Positions 8,964-17,397 are shown, counted from the first letter of the stretch. The stretch is DNA of 64,000 nt from Paenibacillus polymyxa M1 (GCF_000237325.1 NC_017542.1:1557501-1621500); one strand, 5' to 3'. Made by a program: numbers and translations. The notes: generated by a model not told the origin, from the sequence alone.

Positions 8964-9014
8964 AGGCTGTTTCCCCAACCGAGCATATCGGAGGGGAGCA
9001 GCCTTTATTTTTTT
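8964..9014 (+). terminator. intrinsic terminator of the siderophore operon
   Basis: AGGCTGTTTCCCC pairs with GGGGAGCAGCCT around an inner CCGA/TCGG stem, followed by TTTATTTTTTT. It closes the iron operon before the SPFH operon. Confidence 0.8.
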
Positions 9015-9055
9015 GTAAATGTCATATTGATATTATTGTTTAGTTGTGTTATTTT

Positions 9056-9083
9056 ATTGTTAATAACAAATTGATAATAACAA
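9056..9083 (+). repeat. tandem 14-bp repeat upstream of the SPFH operon (candidate operator)
   Basis: ATTGTTAATAACAA (9056-9069) is followed directly by ATTGATAATAACAA (9070-9083), 13 of 14 identical. The core TTGTTAATAACAA is itself a palindrome. The pair sits 50 bases before the SPFH start in an AT-rich stretch, where a regulator could bind. Confidence 0.55.
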
Positions 9084-9133
9084 TTAATAATTAACAAGAT
9101 GGTGGATACGATAAAGAAAGCGAGGAAGCGACG

Positions 9134-10195
9134 ATGTTTGGATTTAATTTTGTTAAATTTCAACCCAGTGAATATGTCATGAAGGTGAAGAACGGGAAGG
9201 TGGTTCGAGAGGGTGTCGGGTTATCCTTTTATTACTACGCCCCGACCACCTCGGTCGTCGTCGTGCCGGTCTCTTCCATTGATGTACCGTTCATGTTTGA
9301 AGATATGACGAATGATTTCCAGGCAGTGACAGTGCAGGGACAACTGACTTATCGGATTGTGGATTACCGCAGAACGACGCAGATTTTAAACTACACGTAT
9401 GATTTGAAGGAACGGCGCTACATTTCGGACGATCCAAGCAAGCTGGCCCAACGGGTGATTAACATTGCCAAGGTGCTTACCAAAAAGTATTTGGAACGTG
9501 TCCCACTCAAAGAAGCAGTTCAGTCCAGTGAACGTCTGGCCCAAAACATGACGAAGGATATTGCTCAGCATACAGAAATGGAGAAACTGGGCATTGAGGT
9601 CATGGGGCTGTCCATTTTGGCGATTTTACCCAATAAGGAGACGATGAGAGCACTGGAAGCGCAGGCGAGAGAGGAAATTCTTCGTAATGCGGATCACGCT
9701 TTGTATGAGCGTCGTAACGCATCCATTGAGCAGGAGCGCCGTGTAAAGGAAAATGAGCTGAATACGGAAATTGCAGTGGAGACGAAAAAAAGGCAGATCC
9801 GCGAAACCCAACTGGATGCCGAGCGTTCCGTAAAGCAAAAGCAAAGTGAGATGAAGGAGGAGCAATTGCGGTTCGACACGGCCTTGGAAGAGAAAAAACG
9901 CGAACTGATTGAGCTGACCGTAACGAATAAAAAGGCGGAAGCCGATGCCAAGGCCTATGAGCTGACAGCGGTGATGAAATCGTTGCAGGATGTCGAGCCC
10001 AACGTGCTTCAAGCTATGGCCAACATGGATATGAGCCCGGATAAGCTGATCGCGATCGCATTTCAGGAGCTCGCAGAAAATGCAGGGAAAATCGGTCAGT
10101 TGAATATTACACCGGATCTGCTACAAGGTCTCATGTCAGATATGGGAACAAACGGATCAGCAGGATCGAGAGGATCTGGAGGAAGAGCACGATGA
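9134..10195 (+). CDS. SPFH (band 7/flotillin-like) domain protein with long coiled coil
   Basis: Protein of 353 residues. Residues about 10-190 form an SPFH/band-7 domain (KFQPSEYVMKVKNGKVVREGVG, DFQAVTVQGQLTYRIVDY, EKLGIEVMGLSILAILPN). Residues about 190-290 are a charged coiled coil rich in Glu, Lys and Arg. The tail is GSAGSRGSGGRAR. Unlike flotillin or HflK/C there is no N-terminal membrane segment, so it is probably a soluble or peripherally attached scaffold that oligomerises. Its stop overlaps the start of the NAD-kinase-like gene (ATGA), indicating coupled translation and a shared role. Function unknown. Confidence 0.85.
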   Translation: MFGFNFVKFQPSEYVMKVKNGKVVREGVGLSFYYYAPTTSVVVVPVSSIDVPFMFEDMTNDFQAVTVQGQLTYRIVDYRRTTQILNYTYDLKERRYISDDPSKLAQRVINIAKVLTKKYLERVPLKEAVQSSERLAQNMTKDIAQHTEMEKLGIEVMGLSILAILPNKETMRALEAQAREEILRNADHALYERRNASIEQERRVKENELNTEIAVETKKRQIRETQLDAERSVKQKQSEMKEEQLRFDTALEEKKRELIELTVTNKKAEADAKAYELTAVMKSLQDVEPNVLQAMANMDMSPDKLIAIAFQELAENAGKIGQLNITPDLLQGLMSDMGTNGSAGSRGSGGRAR

Positions 10196-11193
10196 ACAAC
10201 CGAATGACAGAGCAGAAGATTATTTTGGTGAAGCGTAAAACGCGACTGGAGGAACTGATTGTCCGATACAATACGGTGCAGCAGGCTCGCTTCTTTATGG
10301 AACGGCTTGGTGCGGATTTCAGTGATTATGTGCTGGAGGATGAAAATTACCGCAGGGCGGTGGCAACGGCAACGTCCGAGTTGTCGGCCTTGGGCCGTGT
10401 GCAGATTGTGGAACGGGAGCATGTGCCGAACTTTATTTTTGGTGAACAGGATACGGTGGTGGTACTGGGTCAGGATGGGCTGGTAGCCAACACGTTAAAA
10501 TATTTGACCGAGCAGCCGCTAATCGGCGTGAATCCAGATCCATTGCGCTGGGACGGGGTATTGCTGCCATTTACTGTATCTGATCTGCGCTGGGTGGTGC
10601 CGGATGTGTTCGTGAACAGACGGCCGATTAAAGAGGTTACGTTGGCTAAGGCCCAACTGAATGATGGCCAATCCTTATATGCCGTGAACGATTTGTTCAT
10701 TGGGCGCAAAACTCATGTTTCTGCGAGATATGAGTTGAGATTGGAGGATCAGGTAGAGCAGCAATCGTCCAGCGGTATTATCGTTTCCACGGGACTGGGG
10801 GCGACAGGCTGGCTGACCAGTGTGCTGGCTGGAGCGGCCGGTATTGTCGGCAGTGCTACACGGCATCCGGTCTCGCTGACTCCAGATCACCTGGTGTCAG
10901 GTGCTGCTTTTAGTCAGGAGGGGACAGTAGAAGGAATGGGACAGGATCATCGTGCAACCTGGAGCTCGCCATCGCTTTATTTTACGGTGAGAGAACCGTT
11001 TCCCAGTCGGACGACTGCTGCGGAGCTGGTGTTTGGACAGGTGGCAGTTGAAAGACCGCTGCGCATTGCTTCGCAGATGCCGGAGAATGGAGTTATTTTT
11101 AGTGATGGAGTGGAAAGCGACTTTCTGGAGTTTAATGCTGGCATTGAGGCGACCATTGGACCGGCGGAGAAAAAAGGGCATCTGGTCGTGTAG
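10192..11193 (+). CDS. NAD-kinase-like protein (diverged ATP-NAD kinase fold)
   Basis: Protein of 333 residues. The nucleotide-binding region matches the NAD kinase/diacylglycerol kinase superfamily: VVVLGQDG at 89-96 replaces the canonical GGDG, ND at 166-167 fits the NE/ND motif, and SSGIIVSTGLGATGW at 193-207 replaces the TPTGSTAY loop. The enzyme is thus a diverged member; whether it still phosphorylates NAD is doubtful, and databases often label such proteins sugar kinase. It overlaps the SPFH gene by 4 bases and is followed by a small acidic protein. The pairing with an SPFH scaffold suggests a membrane-associated nucleotide-sensing or signalling complex (inference). Confidence 0.75.
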   Translation: MNNRMTEQKIILVKRKTRLEELIVRYNTVQQARFFMERLGADFSDYVLEDENYRRAVATATSELSALGRVQIVEREHVPNFIFGEQDTVVVLGQDGLVANTLKYLTEQPLIGVNPDPLRWDGVLLPFTVSDLRWVVPDVFVNRRPIKEVTLAKAQLNDGQSLYAVNDLFIGRKTHVSARYELRLEDQVEQQSSSGIIVSTGLGATGWLTSVLAGAAGIVGSATRHPVSLTPDHLVSGAAFSQEGTVEGMGQDHRATWSSPSLYFTVREPFPSRTTAAELVFGQVAVERPLRIASQMPENGVIFSDGVESDFLEFNAGIEATIGPAEKKGHLVV

Positions 11194-11269
11194 AGGTTTG
11201 TACAGGACAGCAATGGGTAATTATGAGTAAGGTACAACCATCAGATGAAATTAAAAAGGAGGAATCAAC

Positions 11270-11449
11270 ATGAGCGACCACACTCAAGACGAAGCGAAAA
11301 TCCGCAACAAGAAGAACGAGGACGGAGATTCCTTGATGGAGAAAACGAAGCTAGACAACGGCGTGGATATCGAGCCTGAGGCTGATGAATGGATTGCGAA
11401 GCCCTCACCAGTATCATACGATGATACGAAATCCTCTTCGCAGAAATAA
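11270..11449 (+). CDS. small acidic protein, 59 residues
   Basis: ATG 11270 follows AAGGAGG at a good distance (AAAAAGGAGGAATCAACATG), and the frame encodes 59 residues to TAA at 11447-11449. The product is very hydrophilic and rich in Asp, Glu and Lys (MSDHTQDEAKIRNKKNEDGD at the start, EPEADEWIAKPSPVSYDD later) and is likely disordered. It sits 76 bases after the NAD-kinase-like gene and before a strong terminator, so it is probably the third gene of that operon. No family recognised. Confidence 0.7.
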   Translation: MSDHTQDEAKIRNKKNEDGDSLMEKTKLDNGVDIEPEADEWIAKPSPVSYDDTKSSSQK

Positions 11450-11481
11450 GACTCTTGCGTCTCAATAGAGCAGTGATGCAA

Positions 11482-11519
11482 AGACAGATGATCCTTAACC
11501 GGGTCATCTGTCTTTTTTT
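11482..11519 (+). terminator. intrinsic terminator of the SPFH operon
   Basis: AGACAGATGATCC pairs with GGGTCATCTGTCT around the loop TTAACC, followed by seven T. It lies between convergent genes and may also slow transcription from the minus-strand regulator. Confidence 0.9.
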
Positions 11520-11526
11520 ACAAATA

Positions 11527-12618
11527 TTAATTAAATCTGGAATATACCTTCCATACTAGCTCACGACGGCTGCTTACCTCTGTTTTCAAGAAAATCGCTT
11601 TCAGATGATCCTGCACCGTGTAGGCCGTAATATGAAGTGCACTTGCCAGTTCCTTAGTAGAAAAGCCTTGGACAATGAGCCGTACAAGCTGTCTCTCTCG
11701 TTCAGTCCATGAGTAGATTTCAGCCATAAGCGGCAACATGTCAGTTGCTTTAGCAGGCTCAAACCATACGGCCAACTGCTTCTCGCCCATATGCTCGCGT
11801 CCGCCTTGCAGGAGAGTGGCTCTGATCGTGACCCAAGGGGTTTCAGCATCAGCGGAAGGGATACATAGTCTGGCTGGTGCAGTAGAAGTGGATAGCGCTC
11901 GCAAGCTTACCGCCCGGACAGAGGCTGGCAGCTCGCCATCATGGATTCCCTCTTGCTGCCGAAGCAGCTTTAGCCACTGTTCTGCTACTATATTGGACGA
12001 GAGGGGGGTTAGTTGAGTGGAAAGCGTCAGAACCCCTGGCTCCAGTTCATGTTCCATAATCATTGCGGAGACTGGAGATACACTGACACTAGTTTGACGC
12101 AGATGGTAGGCTATGGACGGCGCTAATGCTTCAAGCAGTTGTTGCTCTTCCGTGCTGAATACAGGCTTTCCATGGTGGCGGAACAACGTAAGAAATCCCC
12201 AGCAGCTTCCTTTGTACATAAATGGAACACGCAGCTCATCTCCGAATCCGGCGGGTTGCAAAACATTTCTAAAACGTGTGCTGCGATCCGGCTGGCCTTG
12301 TGTAGACCCATGAAGCGTCGCGATGGACTGCCCCTCTCGCACCAATTGATCGTATTTCATGATATCGTCGTGCAGATATTCGTATTCTAGTAGTTTGCTG
12401 TGAATGCCCTCTACACCCGACTCCGTAAATGCCCCCGTGGAAAGCAGCGTTCGCGGATCTACTGAGGTACAGCACGCCGCATCAAAAGAAATCTGAGTAC
12501 GCAAGCGGTCGATTAGCGTGTGCTTGTAGGTGGGGGATGAGGGTGACTTACTTCCCATTTCCATGATTGGTTGTCGATTCTTCTTAAGCTGTGCAAATGG
12601 TGTATTATGTGCGTTCAT
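11527..12618 (-). CDS. LuxR-family helix-turn-helix transcriptional regulator with GAF-like sensor region
   Basis: Protein of 363 residues. The C-terminal 60 residues are a GerE/LuxR helix-turn-helix: WTERERQLVRLIVQGFSTKELASALHITAYTVQDHLKAI. The middle (about 90-170, ELRVPFMYKGSCWGFLTLFRHHGKPVFSTEEQQLLEALAPSIAYHLR) looks like a GAF domain, which binds small molecules. There is no receiver Asp pattern. The gene is transcribed away from the methyltransferase/dehydrogenase pair, and the 175-base divergent interval carries a perfect palindrome at 12668-12685, so it may regulate itself and the pair. Confidence 0.8.
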   Translation of the reverse strand: MNAHNTPFAQLKKNRQPIMEMGSKSPSSPTYKHTLIDRLRTQISFDAACCTSVDPRTLLSTGAFTESGVEGIHSKLLEYEYLHDDIMKYDQLVREGQSIATLHGSTQGQPDRSTRFRNVLQPAGFGDELRVPFMYKGSCWGFLTLFRHHGKPVFSTEEQQLLEALAPSIAYHLRQTSVSVSPVSAMIMEHELEPGVLTLSTQLTPLSSNIVAEQWLKLLRQQEGIHDGELPASVRAVSLRALSTSTAPARLCIPSADAETPWVTIRATLLQGGREHMGEKQLAVWFEPAKATDMLPLMAEIYSWTERERQLVRLIVQGFSTKELASALHITAYTVQDHLKAIFLKTEVSSRRELVWKVYSRFN

Positions 12619-12667
12619 CCTTTACTCCTATCGTGAAAGCTGGAGATTCTCAAAGCGCGATTATTAA

Positions 12668-12685
12668 ATCCCACATTTGTGGGAT
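12668..12685. promoter_or_regulatory. perfect palindrome in the divergent promoter region
   Basis: ATCCCACA-TT-TGTGGGAT, 8-bp arms. Candidate operator for the divergent LuxR-type regulator or for another dimeric repressor; no T-tract follows, so a terminator is unlikely. Confidence 0.45.
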
Positions 12686-12714
12686 GGTTTGGATATTCGT
12701 ATTGTCTATATAAT

Positions 12715-12729
12715 TGAGAATGATTCTTA
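12715..12729. promoter_or_regulatory. Fur-like 7-1-7 site before the methyltransferase gene
   Basis: TGAGAATGATTCTTA agrees with TGATAATNATTATCA at 11-12 of 14 informative positions and is followed by AAT, consistent with overlap of a promoter 65 bases before the start. Weaker than the two Fur boxes at 2076 and 4946. Confidence 0.45.
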
Positions 12730-12793
12730 ATTAAATCTACAATAAACGAATGGTCGTTGAAGATCAAGGCTAAATGTTTGGAGGAGAGCACAT

Positions 12794-13609
12794 ATGAAGC
12801 AACCCCATATTGGAAATACCGACTCAAATCAACCTATGAGCTGGAATCATCCGAATGTGCATAAATACGCGGATACGATTGCTTTAAAAATACCTGGATA
12901 TACCCATCTGTATGAGATGACAGATTGTTTGATAACCGCACAGCTTGAAGTGCAGGCTCATAACAAAAATATTGATCCGAATGTGCTGATTGTCGGAGCT
13001 GGGGGCGGTCAGGAACTGATTACGCTCGGAGGGCGGCATGAGGCATGGTCCTTTAGGGCAGTTGATCCCTCTGAGCACATGCTGGATTTGGCACGTCAAC
13101 GTGTGACACAAGCGGGCATCGGTTCAAAAATATCATTTGTTACAGGTACGTTGGAAGAGTTGTCTGGAAAATCACCTAAAGAACAGTACGAAAAGCGCAG
13201 CGAAGAGTCATGCAGAGAACCGGTCTATGACGCTGCTACCTGCCTGCTGGTGCTTCATTTTCTTCAGAGCTTGGAAAATAAACAGGCATTGCTGCGCCAG
13301 ATATCCGGTCGACTCAAGCCGGGTGCGCCTTTTTGCCTAGCTTCTATTAATGGGAATCCGCAGGATCCTTCTTTTTCCATCCAAATGCAGGCGTGGAAAG
13401 GCCATATGCTGAGTCAGGGTATTTCACTGGAGGATTGGGAACGATTCGCTGCTTCTATCGGTCGTGAGTCAAACCCGGTGTCCAATGCGGCAATTCAGGA
13501 ACTGTTGATAGATGCAGGCTTTACTCGCATTATCCGGTATTATGGTGCTTTTTTAGTGAATGCATGGTTTGCGGTTAAAGAGGGAGAGACGGCTTATGAC
13601 AAAGGATAA
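12794..13609 (+). CDS. class I SAM-dependent methyltransferase
   Basis: Protein of 271 residues with the Rossmann methyltransferase signature VLIVGAGGGQELITLG at 64-79, an acidic ribose-binding loop (FRAVDPSEHMLDLARQRV) and motif IV/V region YDAATCLLVLHFLQSL. The acceptor substrate cannot be read. Start ATG 12794 after TGGAGGAGAG. Its last 14 bases overlap the start of the saccharopine-dehydrogenase-like gene, so the two form an operon. A Fur-like site upstream hints at iron control. Confidence 0.85.
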   Translation: MKQPHIGNTDSNQPMSWNHPNVHKYADTIALKIPGYTHLYEMTDCLITAQLEVQAHNKNIDPNVLIVGAGGGQELITLGGRHEAWSFRAVDPSEHMLDLARQRVTQAGIGSKISFVTGTLEELSGKSPKEQYEKRSEESCREPVYDAATCLLVLHFLQSLENKQALLRQISGRLKPGAPFCLASINGNPQDPSFSIQMQAWKGHMLSQGISLEDWERFAASIGRESNPVSNAAIQELLIDAGFTRIIRYYGAFLVNAWFAVKEGETAYDKG

Positions 13610-14681
13610 TATCATCATCATTGGCGGGTATGGGCATGTTGGGAAAATTGTATGCACAGAGTTAAGTGAAATGTTCCCTGGCAAGGTATTTGCCGCAGGC
13701 CGTAGTCTGGAACGTGCCACTGCATTCAGCCAACAATCGAATGGCAAGATACGACCTTTGCAGCTTGATATTCATGAACCCATAGACCCGTCGATATTAG
13801 AGCAAGCTAAAATGATTATTATGTGTCTGGATCAGGACAATACAACCTTGGTACGCACCAGTCTTCAGCATGGCGTGCATTACATGGATATTACTGCGAA
13901 TGCGGCCTTTTTGAGTCAGGTGGAGCAGTGTCATCAGGAGGCCCGAGCTTATCAGGTCACTGCATTGTTAAGTGTAGGATTAGCTCCAGGGCTAACCAAT
14001 CTATTGGCTCTGCAAGCGACACAGCTCATGGATCAGACGGATGAATTGAACATATCTTTGATGCTGGGCTTGGGTGATCAACACGGTCAGGCTGCGATTG
14101 AGTGGACTGTAGATCAGATTCATACCGACTTGGAGGTGATAGAACAGGGACGTCCAGTGACTCGAAGAAGCTTTACTGACGGCATAGTAGCAGACTTTGG
14201 TGTAGGAGTGGGTCGTCATCGGGCGTATCGGTTTCCCTTTTCGGATCAGCAGACACTTCCACGTACGCTCAATATTCCTACAGTCAGCACACGCCTGTGC
14301 TTCGATTCGCGCTTGACCACCCGTCTTTTGGCAGGGCTCCGGACGATAGGAATATCAGGTCTGCTCCGACAGCCAACTGTTCGTGATGCAGTAGTTCGCA
14401 GCTTTGGCAAAGTGCATCTAGGAGGAAATGCTGTAGCGGTCAAGGTAGACACCCAAGGAACTCGCAATGGCAAGGAGACGAGGGTTGAATGCAGGCTAAG
14501 GGGACATCATCAGTCTGATTTGACTGCTAAAGCCGCCGTCTTTGCGGCGCTTGCCCTGTATCGTTCAGAACTTCCATATGGTGTTTTTCACATGGAGCAG
14601 ATTTTTTCGTGGAATCGCATGCGGGCTTGGCTGGGACAGCAGGTAGACGTAGATATTCAGGTGAACGGACAGCAAGTATAA
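13596..14681 (+). CDS. saccharopine dehydrogenase-like NAD(P)-binding oxidoreductase
   Basis: Protein of 361 residues starting at ATG 13596 (the open frame extends to 13560, but the ATG has a purine-rich AGGGAGAG site and starts directly on the Rossmann strand). The head IIIIGGYGHVGKIVCTEL carries GGYGHVG at 10-16, and the next section (KVFAAGRSLERATAFSQQ) suits NADP. HYMDITANAAFLSQV and LLSVGLAPGLTNLLAL are typical of the saccharopine dehydrogenase family. The true reaction is unknown; family members include lysine-branch enzymes, opine-type and carotenoid-related oxidoreductases. The overlap with the methyltransferase suggests they modify one small molecule. Confidence 0.8.
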   Translation: MTKDNIIIIGGYGHVGKIVCTELSEMFPGKVFAAGRSLERATAFSQQSNGKIRPLQLDIHEPIDPSILEQAKMIIMCLDQDNTTLVRTSLQHGVHYMDITANAAFLSQVEQCHQEARAYQVTALLSVGLAPGLTNLLALQATQLMDQTDELNISLMLGLGDQHGQAAIEWTVDQIHTDLEVIEQGRPVTRRSFTDGIVADFGVGVGRHRAYRFPFSDQQTLPRTLNIPTVSTRLCFDSRLTTRLLAGLRTIGISGLLRQPTVRDAVVRSFGKVHLGGNAVAVKVDTQGTRNGKETRVECRLRGHHQSDLTAKAAVFAALALYRSELPYGVFHMEQIFSWNRMRAWLGQQVDVDIQVNGQQV

Positions 14682-14826
14682 AAGTCATATATCTGAAAAA
14701 AGGACTCTCATATCATCCAAGCTTATTCGGCAATGCCTTGCGGATAGGTCTTGGATTTCTTTTCCTATTGGATTACACTAGAAGGAAGTACATATTTTTG
14801 GGAAAGACCAGAGGGGATGATATGAA

Positions 14827-15222
14827 ATGTGGAATCCCTATGAACATAGTAGGCAGCATCCGCACGATTTTATAGTAGAATATCGATTTTACACACCGGA
14901 AGAAGGAGGCAGGAAACAACTGCCTATTCAGGGTTATCGCTGCGATTTTTCCTATGAGGGCGATGATATTACAACAACGGGAATTTATGCAATACATCCT
15001 GAGTTTGAAGATGAAGAGGGTCAATTGATCATGGATACCAGGCACCCGGTTCACCGGGAAGGTCAGGCAAGAATGTGGATTTTGTTTGGAGAAATGAGGG
15101 AAAAGGTACACCGACACCGGATACATGTAGGAACTAGGGGATATTTTATGGAAGGCCCACGCCGAGTCGGTGAAGTTGAAGTTACAAGTCTGGTAGGCCT
15201 CTTGACCAATCCGCTCGACTAA
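14827..15222 (+). CDS. stand-alone EF-Tu domain-III-like protein
   Basis: Protein of 131 residues. It follows the pattern of the C-terminal beta-barrel of elongation factor Tu: EYRFYTPEEGGRK then GYRCDF (EF-Tu has EEGGRHTP then GYRPQF), with a late IHVGTRGYFMEGPRRVGEVEVTSLV (EF-Tu has FAIREGGRTVGAGVV). There is no GTPase domain. Such solitary domains occur in Firmicutes with no assigned role. The start ATG 14827 follows GAGGGGATGATATGAA. It is apparently monocistronic or leads into the SUKH gene 59 bases later. Confidence 0.6.
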   Translation: MWNPYEHSRQHPHDFIVEYRFYTPEEGGRKQLPIQGYRCDFSYEGDDITTTGIYAIHPEFEDEEGQLIMDTRHPVHREGQARMWILFGEMREKVHRHRIHVGTRGYFMEGPRRVGEVEVTSLVGLLTNPLD

Positions 15223-15281
15223 GCTGCTAGAATTCAATCAGAAGGTGCAATCAGACAGCGAATAGAGGTGTTCAATCGAAG

Positions 15282-15839
15282 ATGGATGTCGCTTATATTA
15301 TCGATCTATTACGTAAAGACGATGTAACCTTAACCCCAGGCTTATCCACCCAGGAGATTACTGAAGTCGAAGACAGGTATGATATTCACTTTCCGCCCGA
15401 TTTAAGAGAGCTGCTGATGAACGTTCTTCCAATCGGTAAAAGCTTTATTCCTTGGAGAGATACGTCACCACAGCGAATGGGTGTCATTTGGGAAAGGCTG
15501 AATTGGCCGCTCGAAGGTATGATTTTTGATGTGGAGCAGAATATATTCTGGCCTTCCGAATGGGGAGAAAGACCAACAGATTTGCAGGAAGCCATTGATA
15601 CGTGTAAACGTGAGTTTTTGCACGTGCCCAAGCTCATCCCCATCTATGGTCACCGATATATCCCAGAGCAGCCTTGTGAAGAAGGAAATCCGGTATTTTC
15701 AGTGTATCAAACGGATATTATCGTGTATGGAGAAAGTTTGCAGGAATATTTCAAGCAGGAATTTGGAGAGAAGACTTACGAACAGATTGATTTTGAGGCC
15801 GTAAAAACAGTTCGCTTTTGGAGTGATTTATGTAGTTGA
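15282..15839 (+). CDS. SMI1/KNR4 (SUKH) family protein
   Basis: Protein of 185 residues with the SUKH signature: an opening helix with LSTQEITEVEDRYDIHFPPDLRELLMNVLPIG, then a Trp-rich beta section (FIPWRDTSPQRMGVIWERLNWPLEGMIFDVEQNIFWPSEWG). SUKH proteins commonly serve as immunity proteins against polymorphic toxins, or as solitary regulators. No toxin gene is adjacent. GAGGTG lies 10 bases before ATG 15282. Also compare the HEAT/barstar genes at 23174-24518. Confidence 0.75.
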   Translation: MDVAYIIDLLRKDDVTLTPGLSTQEITEVEDRYDIHFPPDLRELLMNVLPIGKSFIPWRDTSPQRMGVIWERLNWPLEGMIFDVEQNIFWPSEWGERPTDLQEAIDTCKREFLHVPKLIPIYGHRYIPEQPCEEGNPVFSVYQTDIIVYGESLQEYFKQEFGEKTYEQIDFEAVKTVRFWSDLCS

Positions 15840-15894
15840 AGCGTCGAATCGCTAGGAAGTTAAATAAGTCGAGGCAAAGGAAGGAGAGCATAAG

Positions 15895-16065
15895 GTGACG
15901 ATGGAACAGGATTTGGAAGAAATCAAGGAAAGGCTAACCCAAATCGAGACAAAACTCGAACAAAAGTCGACTTCTAGCAAAATCCTGAAGTATATGGTCA
16001 TCATTTTCTTGTCTATTTTTTTCTTGCTTCTTGTGATCGGAGTTCTTCAATTCGTCTCAAGCTGA
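15895..16065 (+). CDS. small single-span membrane protein, 56 residues
   Basis: GTG at 15895 follows AAGGAG (15881-15886) with 8-base spacing; ATG 15901 in the same frame is too far from it. The product has an N-terminal charged, heptad-like helix (EQDLEEIKERLTQIETKLEQK) and a C-terminal membrane helix (MVIIFLSIFFLLLVIGVLQF). It resembles small tail-anchored coiled-coil proteins. It precedes the HAD hydrolase by 34 bases and may share its mRNA. No family recognised. Confidence 0.6.
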   Translation: MTMEQDLEEIKERLTQIETKLEQKSTSSKILKYMVIIFLSIFFLLLVIGVLQFVSS

Positions 16066-16099
16066 TCGTTATAAATTTACCGACAGAAAGGAGCTCGTT

Positions 16100-16813
16100 A
16101 TGTCTATAGAAGCCATTATTTTTGATCTGGATAATACACTGATTCATCGCAAACAGGCATTTGCTGCATATACGGAGCGTTTTATAGAACGATTTATTGT
16201 GGCAGAAGAACCAGCCAGCCGTGCGGCTGTCGTTGAGCGAATACGTCTGGCGGATCAAGACGGGTATCGAGATAAGAGGGAACTGTATACCGAGCTGCAT
16301 GCAGACCTGAAACTGAAAAATCCCGATACGACAGTACAGGAGATGCTAGGCTTTTGGTACGGTGAATTTCATAAGTTTACGGTCCTGATGGACGGAGCCA
16401 AGGAAGTGCTGTCCGAACTACGGTCTCGGGGCTTGAAGCTTGGTATTATTACCAACGGCTCACTCCGTACACAGCAGGCTAAGATTGACCGGGTTATGCT
16501 GAGAGATTATGTGGATTCCATTATCGTATCGGGTGGCGTCAACGTCGAGAAGCCTAATCCTCGTATTTTCGAGTTGGCACTGAAAGAGCTGGACATTGCC
16601 GAACCTGGTCATGCCTGTTACGTAGGCGATCATCCGACGAATGATATTCGTGGTGCGCAAAGTGCAGGGCTGCATACCATCTGGCTGGAAGGCTTTATGA
16701 CGTGGAATGAAATGGACATTGTACCGGATCATCAGATTGGGAGTCTACGTGAAATCACTGGCTGGCTGGATCGTCTCAGCTATCCATCGAATATGGAGGA
16801 GGGGGCATCATGA
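16100..16813 (+). CDS. HAD family hydrolase (HAD-IA, YjjG-like)
   Basis: Protein of 237 residues with all four HAD motifs: IIFDLDNTLIH (nucleophile Asp9 and Asp11), LGIITNGS, the Lys in VEKPNPRIF, and YVGDHPTNDIRGA (acidic pair). The cap is inserted after motif I, as in subfamily IA, whose members dephosphorylate nucleotides or sugar phosphates. The physiological substrate is unknown. AAAGGAG precedes ATG 16100. The stop overlaps the following GNAT gene by 4 bases. Confidence 0.88.
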   Translation: MSIEAIIFDLDNTLIHRKQAFAAYTERFIERFIVAEEPASRAAVVERIRLADQDGYRDKRELYTELHADLKLKNPDTTVQEMLGFWYGEFHKFTVLMDGAKEVLSELRSRGLKLGIITNGSLRTQQAKIDRVMLRDYVDSIIVSGGVNVEKPNPRIFELALKELDIAEPGHACYVGDHPTNDIRGAQSAGLHTIWLEGFMTWNEMDIVPDHQIGSLREITGWLDRLSYPSNMEEGAS

Positions 16814-17397
16814 GTAGGGAGCAGCAACCGAATCCCATTCTGTTATCGTTCCCGGAACAATTCCAGACGGAGCGATTGACCATACGTGCTCCACAGTGGG
16901 GCGATGGTGCGGCGGTCAATGAGGCGATACGCGAGAGTGTACATGAGCTGCGGCCTTGGCTTCCTTTTGCGAGAAATCTCCCTACGGTAGAGGAATCTGA
17001 AATCCGTTCACGCCAAGCCAGACTTAAATTTCTGGATCGGTCTGACATGGTGCTGTACGTATTTGATACGGCTTCAGGACAATTTGTAGCCAGCAGCGGT
17101 CTGCATCGAATGAATTGGGATGCACGAAGATTTGAAATTGGATATTGGCTCAGAACCTCATGGACTGGCAAAGGTATTATAACAGAGGCCGTGCATGGTG
17201 TTACGGATTTTGCCATACAGCATTTACATGCTAATCGGTTGGAGATTCTTTGTGATTCCAGAAATACGCGCAGCGCCAAGGTAGCGGAACGGGCAGGTTT
17301 TACATTAGAGGGGATTTTAAGGAATGTCGAGTGTGATGAAGAGGGGAATATGGTACACCATATGGTTTTTGCGAAAGTACGTGGTATTGAATTTTAG
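16810..17397 (+). CDS. GNAT family acetyltransferase (RimJ/RimL type)
   Basis: Protein of 195 residues with the RimJ/RimL layout: FQTERLTIRAPQWGDG at the start, FEIGYWLRTSWTGKGIITEAVHGV for acetyl-CoA binding (TSWTGKG), and RLEILCDSRNTRSAKVAERAGFTLEGILRN at the end. These enzymes acetylate protein N-termini or small amines. ATG 16810 overlaps the HAD stop, with GGAGGGG just upstream, so it is the second gene of that operon. Confidence 0.85.
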   Translation: MSREQQPNPILLSFPEQFQTERLTIRAPQWGDGAAVNEAIRESVHELRPWLPFARNLPTVEESEIRSRQARLKFLDRSDMVLYVFDTASGQFVASSGLHRMNWDARRFEIGYWLRTSWTGKGIITEAVHGVTDFAIQHLHANRLEILCDSRNTRSAKVAERAGFTLEGILRNVECDEEGNMVHHMVFAKVRGIEF

